Source: Atriophallophorus winterbourni (taxonomy: Eukaryota; Platyhelminthes; Trematoda; Plagiorchiida; Microphallidae). From it: a stretch of 64,000 nucleotides of DNA. This document shows, in pieces, positions 41,912 through 54,491 of the stretch; position 1 is the first letter of the stretch, and each line of letters begins with the position of its first letter. A program made the translations under genes and the position numbers. The DNA is taken from contig JACCGJ010005463.1 in NCBI GenBank assembly GCA_013407085.1, positions 1 through 64,000 of the forward strand, written 5' to 3'. The notes under the pieces were generated by a model, which made no database searches, was not told where the DNA came from, and worked only from the letters and a program-made list of their open reading frames with translations.

Positions 41912-44571
41912 TACGCAAATGTTATGCAGCATAAGGAATAAGTGAACTGAACTTTCTCTCTGCGTGGCTCATGAACACCCGAAGGATATTGCTGTTTTTG
42001 AGACCTGGCTGTCTGCGATTAATGAGGTGCCGGTAAACATCAGCGAACAGTATCTCGTTATAAGATGCGATAGGGATATCTCTAGCCATTGGAAACGTCT
42101 AAGTTTTTACGAGTATCCTGACTCGCTACAAGTTATCGCTCGCAATTGCTTTTGTCTACGTCACACCCAGTGCATCCCAACAGGGGTTTACACAGCTCAT
42201 TGAGACACTCGACGGTTTGTTTCACTCAGCTCACAGCGTACTTATCTTGGGTGATTTCAATCTCTCAGACATGGATTGGCCTGTCACCACCTGTGTAGTC
42301 ACCCAGCAATCTGACACCTATCTCGAATGGTTCGATAATCATGCCTAGCACCAGCATGTCAAGGTTTCGCCATGGATGAACTCCATCCACTCTTGACTTG
42401 GTATTGTCGTCCCAGCTAGAAGCCATTACGTATTTAAAGTACCTACCGCCGCTCGGCAAAAGCGATCACGTAATGATAAGCTTCGAAGCTATATTGCGTT
42501 TTCGCAAACCTTTCTTTCGTCCTAGACGCAATTTTAGGCTTGTAGTCTGGGGTTTACTCTTGCAGACTTCAGAATCTTCTCTTTAGTTATCTAGCAATTC
42601 CAATGTAAGTGTAAACTGGGATAGAATTTGTAAGTATATAAACGAGGTACAAGACAGGCACGCTCCGCTGCTGTGTGAGAAGGCATCAAAGGCCACCCTC
42701 GGGGTCTCCGCGAATCCGTAGGTCTACCCGTAAACGGGATCGCATATGGCGGCAATATGAGCTATCCCTTACTTCTGGTTCTTGGGCACGCTACAAAACC
42801 GCTCGGAATGCCTGTGTTAAATTACTGCGTGTGCATAAACAGGATTTTCAGTTATCTTCAGCTAGGGATGCTAAATCCAACCCGAAAAGGTTTCATAGCT
42901 AGGCACAGTCAGAAGGAAAAACTACGGAGAGAATGGGAGGTTTTAAACTGGTAGACGGATAAGTAACTGATACCGACCTATTTAAGGCGACTGCTTTTCA
43001 GGGTTTTTCAGTAGCGTTCAACGACGGGATAATTCTTCAAACGCACCGTCAGTTCTGCTTGACCTGACACCTGGTGTTCATGTATTAGATGAATTGTCCT
43101 TCATTGAGGCTGAAGTATATGACGCACTTATCCGTGTTCGGGTCAACAAATCTGAGGGACCCGATAGCATCTACTGAATTATGCTTAAAAATCTCTCCTC
43201 AGTTCTTACCGAACCGTGTGCCAGCTCTTTAATGCATGCCTGCAACTAGGAGTTGTTCCCATAGTCTTGCCAATACACAAGGATGGTTGCAGGTCAAATG
43301 TTGGGAACTATAGACCTGACAGCCTGACTAGCATCATCACAAAAGTACTAGAAAAACTATTTGTGAAAAAAATCTTTTAGCATCTTAGTCGGCATTCTCT
43401 GTTTGGTGTAACTCAACATGAAGTTTTTAAAGGTAGATCCTGCCTGACTAACCTTCTTAGTTTTCTCGATACTGCAACTAAAATGCTGGACGAAGAAAAG
43501 CAAATCGGAGCCCTCTACTTAGATTTCAGCAAGTCTCTTGATTTCATGAGTCACCACCTTCTAGAGATCAAGCTAGCAGCAAAGACCATATAGGATAGTA
43601 TACTTGTTTAGATAAAAGCATTCCTTACACGTAGGACATTCAGAGTTCGAGTTGGATCCACATTGTCTAGCAAAACTGACTTGATCAGTGGGGTCCCTCA
43701 AGGTTCGGTACTCGGTCCTCTTCTATTCCTAATTTTCATTGATGACTTGTCGTCTGCTTTGAAGTGCTCATATTTTATTTCCGCGGATGATCTGAAGTTC
43801 ATTGGATCAAGGGATGAAGATACCTTGATGCACGACCTTGAGCGGGTCATAAACTGGTCATACGAGTGGGATCTTCCATAGAACCTAAATAAGAGCCATT
43901 TCTTGTCAGCACTGGTTGAAAAGATTTAGGTCCAGGTGGCAGGGAATTTCCTCAGTGTTAACCCCACATAGTGTTTAAAGGATTTGGGAGTACTGGTTAG
44001 GGCTGACTTCAAATGGGAGGATCAATGTGCCGCTGCGGCTCAGCGTGCACGCAAGGTACATTTCCGGCTGAAATCAGTGCTATCGAGCAGAAGACCCGAT
44101 GTATTCCTGCCGCTGTACAAGGCATTAGTTCGGCAACATTTCGAATATTGTGTTCAGGAGTGGTGTCCTCACTACAAAATGACATCTTCCAACTTTAAAG
44201 CGTACAGCGCCTCGCAACTCGCATGATTAAGGGTCAGCGAGGGAATCCGTAACCTGCGCGCCTAATGTCTCTCGATTTTTTTCTCCCTTAGAGGTGACTT
44301 AATAGAAACCTTCAAGATCTCGAAGGGTTTGAGTAGCGTACCAATGAAAGACTTTTTTACCTTAAGCCCCGAGCTAGGCACCCGGGACCATTCACTTAAA
44401 ATTGCTAAGAAACGATGTCGGCTGGACCCCAGGAAACACTTTTTCAAACTTAGGGTTGTAAAATTCTGTAACATTCTCTCAGGAGAACTTTTATCCTGCA
44501 GTACCGTTTCGAGTTTTAGGCAGGATTTGGACCGCAACTGGGGCAAGTTGTTTCCTCAATACTCTCCGTAA
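41912..44571 (+). pseudogene. CR1-like ORF2, element E2, degenerate
   Basis: Starts at the beginning of ORF2 (VLYANV-like, about 41912). It then shows HPKDIAVFETWLS, LGDFNLSDMDWPV (about 42247), the linker RIRRSTRKRDRIWRQYE (about 42710) and GPDSIY. RT blocks are SGVPQGSVLGPLLFLIFIDD (43687) and FISADDLKFIGS, where the box reads SADD instead of FADD. C-terminal blocks are RADFKWEDQCAAAAQRARK and the end at 44571. Many stops and frameshifts. Closest relative in the window is E1. Confidence 0.75.
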
Positions 44572-44945
44572 TTACTATACAATCTTAGGTAGTTCATCTT
44601 ATAGCGTTATCCAGCAAACAAAGTGAGGGCTAGAGTTCTCTGTGTTCTTTATTTATTATACACGATGCTACTTCAGCTGACCTCTCACCGTGTTGGTGAA
44701 GAGAAACTGCTTTTTTTCCAGCATCGGTTATAATGCGGTGCTTCCCGAATACAACCAGGATAATCTATTGGCGTTGCGATCGTCGAAGACTTCAAATAGA
44801 CAAAAAGGAAAAAAACGTTTTGGCAGTGGTGGGTGCTTCTCTGCAGCTTTCCACCGAAAAAAATTCTGGACGCTCGATCGGATCTTTAGCCACATACTGT
44901 CCTGTGCAAACTGAACTGAACTAAACTGAACTGAACTGTTCAAAC
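44572..44945 (+). repeat. E2 3' UTR and (CTGAA)n tail
   Basis: Shares blocks with the E1 3' UTR (CAGCTGACCTCTCACCG versus TAGCTAACCTCCCACCG, and a GTGGGCGCTC-like block). It closes with about six CTGAA units at 44911-44938. Confidence 0.65.
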
Positions 44946-45121
44946 TGAGCTGAATAAGCAAGTCCTGCAGAAGTTTTATATTTACAAAAATGCTATCGGG
45001 AATGTAGATGAATTCGCAAAGATTATTTGGAATCAGACCTTATCGAGAACTTTTAAAACAAGCTTGCCATGTATTATTATAGCTAAAGCGTTTAATAAGA
45101 ATGTCATAACTCACTACAAAC

Positions 45122-45666
45122 CTACCATATAAGAATCGACTTGAGCAGCTTAATTTGGATACACTGCTTCGCAGAAGGGTTCGATTCGATCTAATACTAA
45201 CCTACAAAATAATGAAGTCCAAGGCGCACTCTCTGAGGCATCTATTTCGCCTCCAGTCAAGCCATGCCACACGTACTCACCCATTTGCATTTGATATTCC
45301 ACATTCCCGCCGGAACTGCCGTCGGTTCTTTTATTCGGTGCGCGTTTGTTTCTTATGGAACTCCCTACCGTCACATGTTGTCCAATCATCTAGTGAAAGA
45401 ATTTTTAGGAACAAATTGGATATATTTATGCGTAGTAATTCCACCCTACATCCCGTATATATAGCATGATTTTTTTTCAAACGAATATATTTTTACCCAT
45501 CACACCGACACAATACATGTCATTTTTGCAATTACAAAACTGTCGATCTTCCTGAAGAATCAATCTTTTTTTGTATATATATTTATTTTCCTTATACGAA
45601 TATCCTGTGGTGTTGTACAGCTACGAGCTTTTTCATACCATAAATTCTTGAATCTTGAATCTTGAA
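45122..45666 (+). pseudogene. CR1-like ORF2 C-terminus and 3' end (element C')
   Basis: The open frame LPYKNRLEQLNLDTLLRRR, then IPHSRRNCRRFFYSVRVCFLWNSLP, ends at 45469. It resembles the C1 C-terminus (SRLDCRRYFFSVRICFLWN). The 3' UTR ends in a tandem ATTCTTGA/ATCTTGA tail at 45644-45666. It is 5'-truncated, as is common for LINE inserts. Confidence 0.75.
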
Positions 45667-45885
45667 AACAGAAAAATTAAAACGTGGAAAATTCAAAATA
45701 TATTCTCCGTGACCTCCAATCTCTGCATCACTCTAAGTTTCCGTAAAATATCTAAGTGTTTTACATGAAGGGTGTACACAGAAGACTATCAAAATTGAAA
45801 AATATAAACTATATGAATGGACAACATAATTTGTACTCAGAGTTGAAAAAAGGTTGGCTATTCAACTTGGTTGTATTTCCCACGC
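45667..45885. other. Spacer between C' and family A copy 3
   Basis: AT-rich. An upstream reading frame runs into ORF1 of copy 3 but shows no family similarity before 45886. Confidence 0.5.
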
Positions 45886-45968
45886 TACGCGATACGAATT
45901 CTTCACGCACGTCTGCTCTCAAGGATTTATTTTGCATCTTCCTTGACTTGCAATATTCCTCTCACGAA

Positions 45969-47283
45969 ATGAGTCGCGTTGATAAGATAAACGAACGCAA
46001 AAACTGCGCAAAATGTGCCGTGAATGTTCTAGACGATGTTGCTGCCCTCCAATGCGATCGCTGTGATTCTTGGCAGCATCTGAGATGCTCGAAGATTCCT
46101 AAGTCGCTTTACGATTGTTTAACAACACATACAAATGAAGAAATATTATTTTTCTGTGTTGCGTGCCGAGCCCGCAATCGAGGAGAAAAGCTGGCCGACA
46201 AACGCAGTAGTAAAGCGCCTGAATCCGCTATCATCGACACGCCAAACAATTTGCGACCAACCGAAGACACACCAGCACACTACTTACGCGGAGATAGCAA
46301 CCAATGCGTCCTCACCAGCCGCGGAGCCATACTGCGCGATTGTCACCAGACTTCAACGCCTGGAATCCCTACTAGATGTGAGAAATCCTCAAGGTGATCA
46401 GATAACGCCAACTGCATCTCGATCATCGAAACCTCATACTGCTTCTCAACGACAAACCATTAAGCCGAAACCGACTAACACCGATAAACTGCCTGTCGTT
46501 CAGAAGGCCACTCAACGCGGCTCGCAATGCCAGACCATTGTATGCTCGAATGTGTCTGAAAACTCCTCGCCGTGCTTCCAAACACGCAGAAAAGACGATG
46601 TGCAACAGCGGAATGCCATCTGTGAAAAATTGCAACTTGAAGTGACGGCAATTTCCTTGGTACGTCTTTCCAGACGCCCGAACTCGCTTCACGCTGATGC
46701 ACCACGTCTACTACGAATCCCCCTTGAGTCTACTGCGAAAATAGAAGAAATCTTGCTCTCGGCCCACCTTATCCGGAACACGAATTCGCCTATCCGCATT
46801 TTTCCTGACGTTCCATGGTCTCAAAGACAGATGCAAAAGCAGGCTGGTTACGATTGGAAATTGGAGAATGATAAACGCAGCATCATTATTAACGGTGTTC
46901 TTGACCTGAACAATGAGGTCTTAGATAAGAACACTCTACACGACTGCTCTCAATGGCACTATATCCAAGAGCTCAGCAAAATCAAAGGAACTATGACGAC
47001 TGCCGTGAAACGCCTTCCCAAGTCCCCCAGTTACAAGGGCAATGCTCCGCGCATTCTGAAAATTACATTCCACTCGGAGGATACGGTAAGTACCGCTTTG
47101 AGGTTGTGGTATGATAACAAGCGCTTTGCACCCACGGAGGTTCCACTTCGCTCCGCAGTCGACAAACCACAGCCTCGTCTACAATCACCAGTCGCGTCGA
47201 ATGGAGACCAATCTGCTAGCGAATTACACACGACTGTTTCAAGAAACTCTCAGGAACCGGCTTTATCGGGGCTGGTGGAATAA
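45969..47283 (+). pseudogene. CR1-like ORF1 (family A copy 3)
   Basis: Starts MSRVDKINERKNC at 45969. The PHD finger has all eight ligands in place (CAKC, CDRC, HLRC, CVAC), followed by the two C-terminal modules. Relative to copy 1, a 2-base deletion near 46270 shifts the frame. The stop TAA is at 47281-47283. The slippery site is mutated here (AAGAAAC at 47241-47247), while the hairpin is kept with one G-U pair (47256-47261 with 47271-47276). Confidence 0.8.
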
Positions 47284-50145
47284 GTGCACCTTCAAATCGC
47301 ACACTGTACACACTGCAATCGCGCAGCCTTCCATGCTGTTACACAAATGCTGCTGTTTTTATGAGCAAACTCCCGGAGCTCCGTTACCGCCACTCCCTTT
47401 GTGCATGGGACCTAATAGCCGTCACTGAGACTTGGTTATCGAGCGCAGTTCTTAATGCGGAACTCACCCTCCCCAATATGTCTTTACTTCGTCGGGATCG
47501 TGCAACAAGAGGAGGTGGTGTCCTGCTCTATTATCATGAATCACTTCGTTGCGAACCATTAAGCGACCCTTCGTTATGTGACTCTGATGTTCTATGGTGC
47601 CAAATATCACTCAAACAAGACAGTCTTCTCCTGATTGCGGTAGTTTATAGACCACCCAGTAGCCATGCACAGCTTGATTCCTTCCTTATCTTTTCACCTC
47701 GGCACGCTCTAAACAAACGATTTTCCCACATCCTAATAATGGGAGACTTCAATTTCCTAGATTTTGTGGAGACCTTGTTTCTCAACCGATTGCCGCTGAA
47801 CTGTCTGACTTACTGGCAGTCTATCCATTGTACAACCACGTTCGTGAAGCAACTCGGTTTCGGGACATGAATGTACCATCCATTCTGGAATTAATCATCA
47901 CAAATGAAGAGTTAATGATTGAGAATCTTTCCTTCACCCCTCTTCTCGGCCATAGTGACCATGTTGTTTTGACATTCACTTTCGTTACATTCATGGGCCA
48001 CTTTAATGAAATCCGCCCACAAACTCGTTGGATTACCGACATTGGATTGTTCTACGAACTTGTTGCTGCCAATTCATGGGACTTCTCAATTTCTGACAAG
48101 ATCGATGTTGCTTGGACCACTTTTCTCACTCAATTACACGCTTTGCTGCGCGCTGCCAGCCACGAGAAGCCTTTTGATCATAAGAAACCGGGCTCATTCC
48201 TTCGCAGCCGAACGAAAAAAGCTATAACACAGCGAAACCTGACATGGCGATGTTATCGGACAGGAACAAACAAAAATGACTGGAAAAACTACACGTCATT
48301 GCGAAACTATTGTACATACCTCAGCCGCCAAGACAAGACCCAATATGAATTGCATATATCCAACAAGTTTATGGAGAACCCAAAAAGCTTGTTCCACCTT
48401 GTGAACCAAAGACGCGTGGTCAAACTAGGAATTCCATCCCTAGTCAGCGCACACGGCCTCATATCGACCGCTTTGCAAGCTGCAACTGTGCTGTCGCAAC
48501 AATACGCTCCTATTTTTGACCATACATATCCCGCGAAACTTACCCACTTTTCTCTTCCCTCGCGCGACGTGCAAGAGATGCCGGAAATAAAGTTCATCCC
48601 TGAGGCAGTTCATCAAAAAATTCTGTGTCTGCGACAGTACTCCTCGTCAGTACTCGACGACATCCATCTCAAAATCCTGAAAGTAGCCGCAGCACATATA
48701 TCTCCTTTACTTGCGACTTACTTTCAATGTTGTTTGGACTCGGCCACCATTCCACAAGCCTGGAAGGAAGGTGTTGTGAGCCATATATTTAAAGGCGGCA
48801 GCCGGTCTGATCCTGCAAATTATCGCCCCATCGTGCTGTTATCAGTGATTTCTAACGTCATAGAGAGCAATGTCTCTGACCGCATTGTCTCACATTTCGA
48901 AACGAATCGAATTTTAATCAAGCAGCAACACGGTTTTCGGGCCAAACGTTATTGCACCTCTAATTTGCTTCTCGCACGAGATGAATGGACGAAATCTGTC
49001 GACGAAGGCACTGGTGTTGATGCTATATTTTTGGATTTCTCCAAAGCATTCGACCGTGTGCATCACGACATCCTTCTCCTTAAACTTGCTTCCTACGGCG
49101 TTGGATCGTATCATTGATGGAATACTTCCTATGCGATCGCTCTCTCTGTGTTCGTGTGCGCGACTGCTACTCAGCCCTCTTTCCAATGAAGTGTGGTTTG
49201 CCGCAAGGTTCGTTTCTTGGTCCAAGACTCTTCATTATCTTCATCAACGATATCGGACAAGACATTGAATCCCCGTTCCTCCTCTTCGCTGATGATGTCA
49301 AACTTTGGCGCTCTCTTATATCGTCTGATGATTCTCGTGTCATACAAGACGACTTAGATCGCCTACATTGTTGGTCCTTACGAAACTATCTTCCATTCAA
49401 CGCATTCAAGTGCAGCGTTCTCACCATCCGTCACTCAGCTTGTTTTACCTACCGTTTGGGGCAAACAACACTTCAACGCGTTCGGCAAGAAAAAAATCTT
49501 GGACTTATCATTCAGCAAGACCTTGGTTGCACAGAACAATGCGAACGCGCAGCAGCTGCAGCAAACCGCAACACCGGCCTACTTCGCCGCGCCCTCGGCA
49601 AGTTCGACCGGTTTCTCTTCCCGACTCTGTTGAACATCTACATCAGGCCACACTTGGAATACGCAGGGCAGACTTGGCGGCCGTGGCTATGCAAGGACAT
49701 ATCACTCCTCGAAAACGTCCAACGGCGTGCGACAAAGCTCGTCCACGGTATGCGCCACTTGCCATACGAGGAGATATTTCGCCGGTTAATTACATACTAC
49801 GTTACGTACCGTCTTCTCCGTAGAGACATGATACTTACATACCGGATACTGAGCGATTCATCCCATCCATGCAGCTCCCTACTCGTCCCATCCATCTGCA
49901 CAAATCTCCGAGGACATGGACTTAAATTGCTACATCAGCAAAGTCGACTAGAATGTCGCCGCAGGTTTTTCTCGGTGCGAGTCTGCAGTCCATGGAATGC
50001 TCTTCCATGCAAGCTTTTTAAATCCGATTCTTTCGGTTCTTTAAAAGGTCTGCTTGATTCTCACCTCCATGAAATCTCCCACTTCCAAGACACTAATACC
50101 CCCTCGTGGCAACAATCCGAGTATAGGAATTCCAAGCGCACATAG
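47248..50145 (+). pseudogene. CR1-like ORF2 (family A copy 3)
   Basis: Endonuclease: YTNAAVFMSKLPEL (about 47340), VTETWLSS, TRGGGVLLYYHE and IMGDFNF (about 47740). A one-base deletion near 47752 shifts the frame. It continues with LYNHVREATRFRD, SDHVVLTF, RSRTKKAIT and RT blocks YRPIVLLSVIS and LDFSKAFDRVHHDIL. A 7-base deletion near 49105 shifts the frame again. Then MKCGLPQGSFLGPRLFIIF, catalytic LLFADDVKLW (about 49285) and C-terminal LECRRRFFSVRVCSPWN to the stop at 50145. All catalytic blocks are present but split. Confidence 0.8.
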
Positions 50146-50394
50146 TCTCAGCTGACCCTGTTCCGGAGGATGTGGTGGGTAGCGGTGTCCCGGGTTGACG
50201 CCCTACCTGTTCAAATGGCCCAAAAATCAACTGATTGTGCAGGCTAACGCGAATGTGGCCCGCTATGAGGCCTTGGAGACTAGAACATTTTACTATTCTT
50301 TTCTTCTCGATCCACCGCACAATTAACCCTGCGGTCTGTACAAGCTCCCCGCTTTTTATACCGTAAAAAAATTTTGATTGATCTATTGATATCT

Positions 50395-50468
50395 TAGCAC
50401 ACGTGCAGTCTGTGACTGTGCCGCACTTTGCCAGGATCACGCTTGTGCTTTTATACCTTATACCCACG
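50395..50468 (-). repeat. Dispersed repeat P, copy 2 (core)
   Basis: The reverse complement reads AAAAGCACAAGCGTGATCC then a CAGACTGCACGTG-type core and GCTAAGATAT, shared with copies 1 and 3. The remainder of 50151-50567 is unassigned. Confidence 0.55.
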
Positions 50469-50567
50469 CTCTGCTTAAACATTACGAATTTTTGCCGATT
50501 CTGTGAAATTGCGATCTATATTACGTTCATTACTAAAATATAAATATCTATTTCGTATATCTACATT

Positions 50568-51699
50568 ATGGCTCATATTACTTTCCCATGCTCGAAGGCT
50601 GGCTGCGGTAAGCATGTAGCCAAAGGAATCGAATGCTGCACCTGCATACGCTGGGCGCACCAAAAGTGCTCCGGTATATCAAAGGGCCATTACACCGTGT
50701 ATGAAGCCCATACATGGTTCGAATGGGTTTGCATGGAATGCAAAAAAGTGGCAAGGGAGGCTTATTGTGAGCAAGTTTCCCAGTAACTCGCAACACTGCA
50801 GTAACCAATCCAGATATCTTAGGTCTCGCCCAAATCAATCTTGTATGAGCCGGCGGTGTACGAAAATCAGCAGAAGGAAATCGTTGAAAAACTAAGAACA
50901 ATGTTGTTAGTCAGCGTATGAAGAAGAAACTGCCGGCTCACCAACAAATAAGGAAATTGAGCAGCGTGTCGGCAATTTAGCGACAATTAACTCGCAATTA
51001 GCTTCAATCCGCCTCGAATTGCGAACATGGCAAAAATGGCGCGTTTCTTGAGAAATTTATGAAAACTAGGACCAAAAATATTCTGATCCAAAACGAGCAC
51101 GAGTCTTTTATACAGGAGGCTAAATCACGATGCAGTTTAGATCGCCGATGCGTGCTAAATTTAGTGCGTCTAGCAGACCCGATCTCCAGATAGTTCGGTT
51201 ACATAGAATCGGTCTGTACAAGAAAGGAAATCAAACAAGGCCAATCTTGGTCTAATTCAGAATCCAGAGTGACGGAGACCTGTTTCTTTCCAAGAGCGAC
51301 CAATAACATACCAATACAAATGGTTTCTATAGATTGATGCCAGCTAGCAGCCCAGTTTCAGCAGATTATTTTGCGTTCCAGCGTTCGAGTAGCAACGTAG
51401 CAAAACCGAAGAGTAACCCAGATAAACGCCGACAGATTAACTTCGCAACAGCGGATATTTCATTCAAGAATGCTCAAGTGCTGGCAGAAAATATAAGGGA
51501 CGATTCTTGGCTAAGTCGTGATGCAGCAAACAAAAGCTTCGCTTCGTCTGCGCGCAACGCTGCTGCATTAAGAACCGATACGCCACAACCTTCCAGCCAC
51601 GTACATTCTCCACACAGCACTAATGTGTTACCACATTTGGACATACCAAAAAACTTGGTAATACCTCGGGTTCCGCGCCCGAGGGTTCTCCGAAATTAG
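50568..51699 (+). pseudogene. CR1-like ORF1 (E1), compact PHD finger
   Basis: ATG 50568 opens MAHITFPCSKAGCGKHV. The finger reads C-x4-C, CCTC, HQKC, CMEC within the first 65 residues. The middle (50790-51330) is decayed, with EQRVGNLATINSQLASIR (a coiled-coil-like stretch) and CVLNLVRLADP in shifted frames. The last part is open from about 51334 to TAG 51697-51699 and ends with PKNLVIPRVPRPR over the frameshift signal. Confidence 0.7.
51648..51684 (+). promoter_or_regulatory. Candidate -1 ribosomal frameshift signal of E1
   Basis: A AAA AAC lies at 51648-51654 in the ORF1 frame (CCA AAA AAC). A 9-nt spacer follows, then a perfect 7-bp stem CCTCGGG/CCCGAGG (51664-51670, 51678-51684) with a 7-nt loop. 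The ORF1 stop is at 51697. The -1 frame leads to ORF2 through a single TGA near 51712. Confidence 0.75.
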
Positions 51700-51997
51700 G
51701 CGGGGTACAATGAAATGCTGTTAGCATACTATACACAAATGCTTGCAGCGTGCGTAGTAAATGGCTGAGATTATTGCTGAAAGCCTCTAAAAGTAAATAT
51801 AGGATCCTAGGTATATCAGAGACATGGCTTCAAAATACATACATTATTCCAGTTGATCTTCTTTCGACATATACAGCCATCAGATCGGATAGACCAGATG
51901 CTGGACGCGGAGGAGGAGCTATAATACTACTACAGCATGGTATTCAATACCAAGACTCTGGCATCAAAATGGCCACCTTTGACATTCAGCTGGTCTC

Positions 51998-52669
51998 ACT
52001 TACTTACTTACTTTACTTTTGTGCGGCTGGCTCCACGGGTGGACTAGCCGGCTTCATTGATGTCTCGGATGGCACCAGCCCACGCACGTCGATCGGAGGC
52101 GAGATCGTTGCAGATCGTGATCCAGTCTCGTTCCCACCTGTGAACTCCGTAGACGGTACGCAGACCCATTGAGATATCATCATGAAGTTTCTTGGGGGTA
52201 GTGTACAAGTGATGTCCCCAGCACCACTCGGTGTTCGTTCGAGTACACCTCTCCAGCCTTTGCACAGCCAAGTGCAACCTACAAGGCAGCAGGGAGTTGG
52301 CATATAAACGCGCTGTGCGCCAGATATCTACCTACGGGACTTCTCTCCGGAAGCTTTTTCCCGCAATCGGGTGACCCACAAGGCAGTGGGGGTATGGGGT
52401 CAGGGTTTTCCTTCCCCTAGATAGATTGCCGGTAGCTGACGAGCTCCATTTGCCCGGAGCAAACTGGTTTTAGGGCGCCAGTCACCCGCCTTCGCCCCTT
52501 CTCCTTTCAGTGACAGCAGTTTCGCCGGGCTTGTGAAAGCCACTCGTGCAGGCCAGGAGTTGGACTTGGTTGTCAGAGGCTATTTGAGACGCACGCTACG
52601 TGGGAGCATTTTATAGTCAGTAGATGGCTCATTCCTACTACCACCCCCAGCTGTGACAACCTTTGAAAC
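51998..52669 (-). mobile_element. Internally deleted RTE-like element with 15-bp target duplication
   Basis: 672 bp flanked by CATTCAGCTGGTCTC (51983-51997) and CATCCAGCTGGTCTC (52670-52684), one mismatch in 15. On the minus strand it starts with the Rex3/RTE-like 5' region (as at 9035 and 13492). It then passes straight to a C-terminal coding end (RDWITICNDLASDRRAWAG, 52130 leftward) and a GTAAGTAAGTAAGT tail. Endonuclease and RT are absent, so it depends on a helper. Confidence 0.85.
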
Positions 52670-54169
52670 CATCCAGCTGGTCTCGACAATCGTCGCTGAC
52701 TTTAAGCTCACTTTTGCGTTAGGCTGCTTATGCAGGGCATCCGGAGCTTCTGAGGAGGAGGACCAGGAACTTAGGGAACTTCTCATCAGGTTGCTCAGAA
52801 TTGCCCACGAGTTTATTTAATAGGTGACTCCAACCTACCGAATATTGACTGTTACACTCAGACGACCTCTGATAGCATTTCCCAGGTATATCGCTTTTGG
52901 ATACTCTACAGTGCGCTTCATCAGCACGTAAGTGAGAAAACTAGGTACATAGATAAATATTCACCATCTACACTGGACCTACTTTTGTCTAAAGGTTCTA
53001 AAGATTTCAAAGCGTACATAGAATGGATCACGGGGATGCAATTCAGTCAGTCCCAACTCTTAGTACGGAAATGGGTGCCTCTCTAAGCGGAGCAGTTTTT
53101 TGTACGGATGATGTCGCTCGTGTCCCAAAGAATATAGACCGAAATAAATCCGCCGGACCTGACGATGTGCATCCCAAAATTGTAAAGGAAATATCTCAAG
53201 TACTACCAGAGCCTCTCTGTCAGTTATACAACGAATCGCTCTGCAAAGTCATCCTACCAGATGACTGAAAGAAAGCCATTGTCGTACCCATTCCAAATAG
53301 AGGTTGCGCAAACATAGTTAAGAATTTCCGACCGGTAAGCTTGACTAGTGTTTATATAAAACCTTAGAGAGACTTATCAGGGATCGGTTGTGCAGCCACC
53401 TCTTGCACAACTCATCGTTCAGCACAGTTCAACATGACTTTCTTAAAATAAGATCGTGTCTCGAATCTTTTATGCTTTTAGATAGAGTTTTCAAGACACT
53501 GGATGAAGGCGGACGAGTAAAGGTCTTTTACTTATAATTTAGTAAGGCGTTCGACTCGGTTTGTCACAGGTTCCTAGGGATGGTGCTCGCGGCCAAAGGC
53601 ATATCTGGTAAGCTTCATGACTGGATAACCAGATTTCTTCGTGATAGATGCTTCCAGGTCCGTGTAGCCGATACTACCTCTGAATTCGCAACAGTTACCA
53701 GTGGGGTCCCACAAGGTTCAGTATTAGGCCCAATACTCTTTCTGATCTTCATCGACGATCTGGCATCGCAGTTGTTATGTCCCTGTTGCATGTTTGCTGA
53801 TGATGTCAAACTCACCGGATCCAGTGATCACAGTGATTTGTTGGGAAACATTGAAAAGGTCATTAAGTAATTGCAAGATTGAGATCTTCCTCTGAACCAT
53901 AGTAAATGTCATCTGTGGTCTGCAGCAGTCGACCGAATTACAGTAACTGCGAATAACGGTAGGATCGACTTCAAATCTATCCAGAGCGTTAAGGATTTGG
54001 GTATAGTCGTAACAACGGACTATAAATGGGCTGCGCAGTGTGCCTCAGCTGCACAACGAGCGAGAGGAGAACTCTTTAGGCTTGAATCCGTTTTGACATG
54101 TAGAACGCCGGAAGTGTTTATCCCCTTATATACGGCGATTGTCAGGCCGAATTTAGAATACTGCGCGCA

Positions 54170-54491
54170 TCTTCTCGGAGTGTTTGCTCAACCTTGTATG
54201 TTGTCAAGCGGAGTGACGAGTAAAGCTTGTTATGATGCATGACAGTGAAAGCCGCAAGGAAACTGCCGTGCTGATGTCTCTCTACTCGTTCACGAAACTT
54301 GTTTGAATGTATGTTCCATTCGAGGTGTAGGCAACTCTCCCCAGTTTGTTTGTGCTTACTCTTCTATAGAAGCCGTAGGAATTTAAGTCACACCTTTCCC
54401 CATCTTTCAGGGTTTCACTTTTTCATGGTTGTATGGCAGTCAAGCATTCGGTACGTGCTACTGGTGTATTGCTGTCTTTGATGATGATGAT
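54170..54491. mobile_element. 322-bp insert with exact 13-bp target duplication
   Basis: AATACTGCGCGCA at 54157-54169 is repeated exactly at 54492-54504. The insert ends in a GAT-rich run (TGATGATGATGAT) next to the right copy, like the simple tail of a LINE-mobilised sequence. No ORF or tRNA-like box is convincing. If it is removed, the E1 ORF2 block EYCAQ is restored. Confidence 0.8.

Larger units (their letters stand above)
45886..50150 (+). mobile_element. CR1-like family A, copy 3 (near full length)
   Basis: The most complete family A copy, with 5' UTR, ORF1, complete ORF2 and stop. The 3' end is not sharp and no tandem tail is seen after 50145. It has frameshifts in both ORFs and served as reference for copies 1 and 2. 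Confidence 0.8.
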
